NCBI RefSeq assembly: GCF_947501385.1
Contig: NZ_CANMVP010000008.1
Location: 1-64,000, forward strand
Length of the DNA: 64,000 bases
DNA from: an uncultured Polaribacter sp.
Lineage (GTDB): Bacteria > Bacteroidota > Bacteroidia > Flavobacteriales > Flavobacteriaceae
Direction: 5' to 3'
The notes under the pieces are model-generated. The model made no database searches and had not been told where the DNA came from. It saw only the letters and a program-made list of their open reading frames with translations. The translations under genes were made by a program, and so were the position numbers. This document shows positions 63,001 through 64,000 of the stretch, in pieces; within the stretch, counting starts at the first letter, position 1; each line of letters opens with the position of its first letter.

Positions 63001-63760
63001 AACCAGTACTAGCACTAAAAGTTCCTGACACTCCCGTTGTGGTAGGGTATAAATCCACATCATTTTTGTTTACTCTTGATGTTTCATAAGTTAATGAAGT
63101 CTCGTCACCAATTGTTATATTCTTAGTAGCACTGTTTTGATCTGGTGCCAATGTAGTATAAGTAACGATGTACTCACCAATTGTTGATGAGGACAAGTCT
63201 ATCTTTCCTGAAGAATTATCGATACTTAAGCCATTTGTAGCGGTAAATGTTCCGCCAGATTCACCAGTAATTATTGGTGTTGGATCTGATTCTGCTGGAC
63301 AATATGTTGTTTTTGAATACGCAAAGGAAGCATTGTCTAAACCTATTGTAATTGAGAAATCGGATGTGATTTCAACTTCTGCTGGGCCATTGTTTAGAAA
63401 ATCGCCGTTAAAGTTAAAAGCTTCACTTCCATCTATAAAAACTTTTCCAAAAGGACTTGTACCGTTCCAGTCATCACCATAATTATCATATACTCTTACG
63501 GTATAGTTTCCACTTGGTAGACTTGTTGTTGTAGATGTTTTGTTTAAAAAGCTTGTGTTTGCGCCATTGCCATAGCTGTTTTCAATAGATAAGACTGTGA
63601 CATTGGAGGAATTAATAATTTCCATTTTATTCTCGCCGGAATAACTTGGCCAGTTTACTTCTAAATAAACATTGTTTTGCGAAAAGAAATTTAATGATTG
63701 CGAAAAAATAATCAAGACAAGAACATGTCTTAAAAAATTAGGGGTAATTTTTTTAGTCAT
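60023..63760 (-). CDS. T9SS-exported protein with N-formylglutamate amidohydrolase-like domain
   Basis: A 1245-residue secreted protein. Signal peptide about 1-27; a CUB-like beta domain (30-125; YTVRVYDNYGDDWNGTSPFG); three related beta repeats (about 160, 230 and 660; GLSINSATGVIDVSASTVGT); and between the second and third, an amidohydrolase-like core (about 310-640) with SAPHGGRLTPNNGEIPDR, NNLHRKKLDPNR and YIDLHGQSH, resembling the zinc enzyme N-formylglutamate amidohydrolase. A G-rich loop VVEGGGTVNGGGGTIDG lies near 570. Later beta domains and a T9SS type A sorting signal (last ~75; IKIELFTILGKKVF, LPKLSTGVYFSKL) complete it. It is likely surface-bound or released; substrate unknown. 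Confidence 0.82.
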   Translation of the reverse strand: MTKKITPNFLRHVLVLIIFSQSLNFFSQNNVYLEVNWPSYSGENKMEIINSSNVTVLSIENSYGNGANTSFLNKTSTTTSLPSGNYTVRVYDNYGDDWNGTSPFGKVFIDGSEAFNFNGDFLNNGPAEVEITSDFSITIGLDNASFAYSKTTYCPAESDPTPIITGESGGTFTATNGLSIDNSSGKIDLSSSTIGEYIVTYTTLAPDQNSATKNITIGDETSLTYETSRVNKNDVDLYPTTTGVSGTFSASTGLSINSATGVIDVSASTVGTYTVSYTTSGSCGSVYTDTVTIIDTVFPGISQYQEDSKKYIEYIPGTMPIIISAPHGGRLTPNNGEIPDRTCGTNAMDDNTDVLIKEIQKKCFDQFGVYPYIIINNLHRKKLDPNRNESVATCGNATAKVYYDAFHNFIDAASADINSKFGKGLYIDLHGQSHTVPRIEAGYNLTSSSFDEDLNNTSTNTTELARVTIKNLINNNISGATFEDLIRGATSFGGIMQSTGGKKYADLGYAGCGRTEGYRTVPSNIGDGGQGSCDDTNPGSNSYFAGDFYNNIRHGSGNTTTANTVVEGGGTVNGGGGTIDGIMTEVNRRVRDLGSIFSSTYGVSDSRSPTIPFFSRDYAKVIEKFIDLHYNDFSKISYSEDNYSIYDSDATPTIAGISGGTFSSTSGLSINTATGVIDLSSSTPGVYTIAYNAPNVGSYYKKEIQITIHTNAVTNEFISNSGNWSVPANWSLNRIPAVLDNVSIPIGKIANLDLTAVVVNDIDVVGSLTIIDNKSLTVNGNLTNTGSFTLNSSSSIIVKGTSSGKLTYKRSLNANTWYLIGAPFSGQNVADFVISHPNLAKGNGTGNDKNVALANFDNSKTLASEKWQYYKVGQVDGIGGDDTTDNMTSGLGYISRLTTSGDISFTGTLQTADVPTTVTQNVNSFNLVSNPYPSYISSADFLTENTGVGKSLKSQTLWVWDPSLNGGTGDYDTRITIEDFQIAPGQAFFVNVDNNLGINFSKTSQSHQNTDTFLKSSRTEIKLNVTDTSNSKSTKIYYIEGTTTGFDDGYDGEIFGGVPSDFQIFTELVSNATSKKLSIQSIPNDNHEAMVIPIGINAKAGSEITFTSQNKNIPSGLHVYLEDKANKAFTKLNEISDTYKVVLTSDLNGVGNFFIHTRSSVLSLENESSNSNTIFNNDKNELIITGVVDQKIKIELFTILGKKVFSTVFSSDGNSKIQLPKLSTGVYFSKLKSGTIEINKKIILK

Positions 63761-63869
63761 TTATTAGGGGTTAAAAAGATTAATCGACTTTTTATAAAAA
63801 GCAAAATGGCTATTCACAAATTGTCAACAGCCAAATATACTTTTTTTTTTCAATTATTGAATAAGAAGT

Positions 63870-64000
63870 TTAAAATTTTGAAGTAATATTTAAAGCAACG
63901 TCGCTCCAGGTTTTAGAAACACCGTCAGTACCAGTGTGTAAGGCTTCACAAACTTTATTTAAAGATGCAAGTGCATCTAAAGCGTCCCATTGACTAACGT
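63870..64000 (-). CDS. 3' end of an unidentified gene
   Basis: An open minus-strand frame enters from the right edge and ends in TAA at 63870. The visible C-terminus is WDALDALASLNKVCEALHTG followed by TDGVSKTWSDVALNITSKF, a helical, well-formed protein end. It lies about 110 bp upstream of the T9SS protein gene on the same strand. The remainder is outside the window, and I do not recognise the family. Confidence 0.55.
   Translation of the reverse strand, partial: VSQWDALDALASLNKVCEALHTGTDGVSKTWSDVALNITSKF

Noticed and set aside
1..64000. tRNA, rRNA or tmRNA genes
   Set aside because: No cloverleaf-like or rRNA-like stretch was recognised in the intergenic regions on either strand.

Overview
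The window is AT-rich, densely packed DNA from a marine member of the Flavobacteriaceae; Polaribacter or a close relative fits best. The signs are SusC/SusD pairs, a T9SS type A sorting domain, lipoproteins with an early Cys followed by acidic or amide residues, TAnnTTTG promoter boxes, and a DTE-type proteorhodopsin next to a Brp/Blh carotene oxygenase. No rRNA, tRNA, CRISPR array or complete insertion sequence was seen.

Layout. 1-2 kb: two kynurenine-pathway enzymes, 3-hydroxyanthranilate dioxygenase and an ACMSD-like amidohydrolase; short palindromic repeats have entered the coding ends of both. 2-11 kb (minus strand): small secreted and membrane proteins, a TonB-dependent receptor, an AraC/GyrI regulator beside a second GyrI-like protein, a type II NADH dehydrogenase and an ADPRibase-Mn-like phosphoesterase. 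11.3-14.3 kb: dnaK with an array of 287-bp tandem repeats directly downstream; each repeat carries a decayed copy of a DnaK-like C-terminal tail and several hairpins. 14.4-18.8 kb: DUF2853 protein, L-serine dehydratase, then divergent proteorhodopsin and blh genes around a perfect 30-bp palindrome, then yaaA. 18.9-24.3 kb: membrane proteins, an ECF sigma factor with matching divergent promoter motifs, and an M28 peptidase. 24.3-28.6 kb: a three-gene operon for a non-reducing disaccharide (sucrose or mannosylfructose type): PfkB kinase, SPS/MfpsA-like glycosyltransferase, and a HAD phosphatase fused to an invertase/debranching-like glycosidase. 28.8-33.5 kb: a secreted protein, two YdeI/OmdA-family proteins, and a MoxR/ChlI-type AAA ATPase with a VWA partner.

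34-56 kb is a complete polysaccharide utilization locus (PUL). It has a membrane-spanning hybrid regulator (propeller, Y_Y_Y, LuxR-type HTH), SusC, SusD, a double-LamG surface lipoprotein, two tandem GH144-type enzymes, two alpha/beta-hydrolase esterases, a GH3, an S1 sulfatase, a GH43 with accessory domains, and a GH97 of the inverting SusB type. The expected flow is outer-membrane binding and import by SusCD, removal of ester and sulfate groups, backbone cleavage by the GH144 pair, and release of monosaccharides by GH3, GH43 and GH97. The substrate is not certain; a decorated, partly sulfated glucan-type polysaccharide is an inference.

56-64 kb: a large zinc metalloprotease of the DUF5117/DUF4953 type, a TIGR01777 epimerase, a 56-residue membrane peptide gene, a 1245-residue T9SS-exported protein with an N-formylglutamate amidohydrolase-like core, and the 3' end of an unidentified gene. 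Functional calls come from motif recognition by eye; no database search was run.
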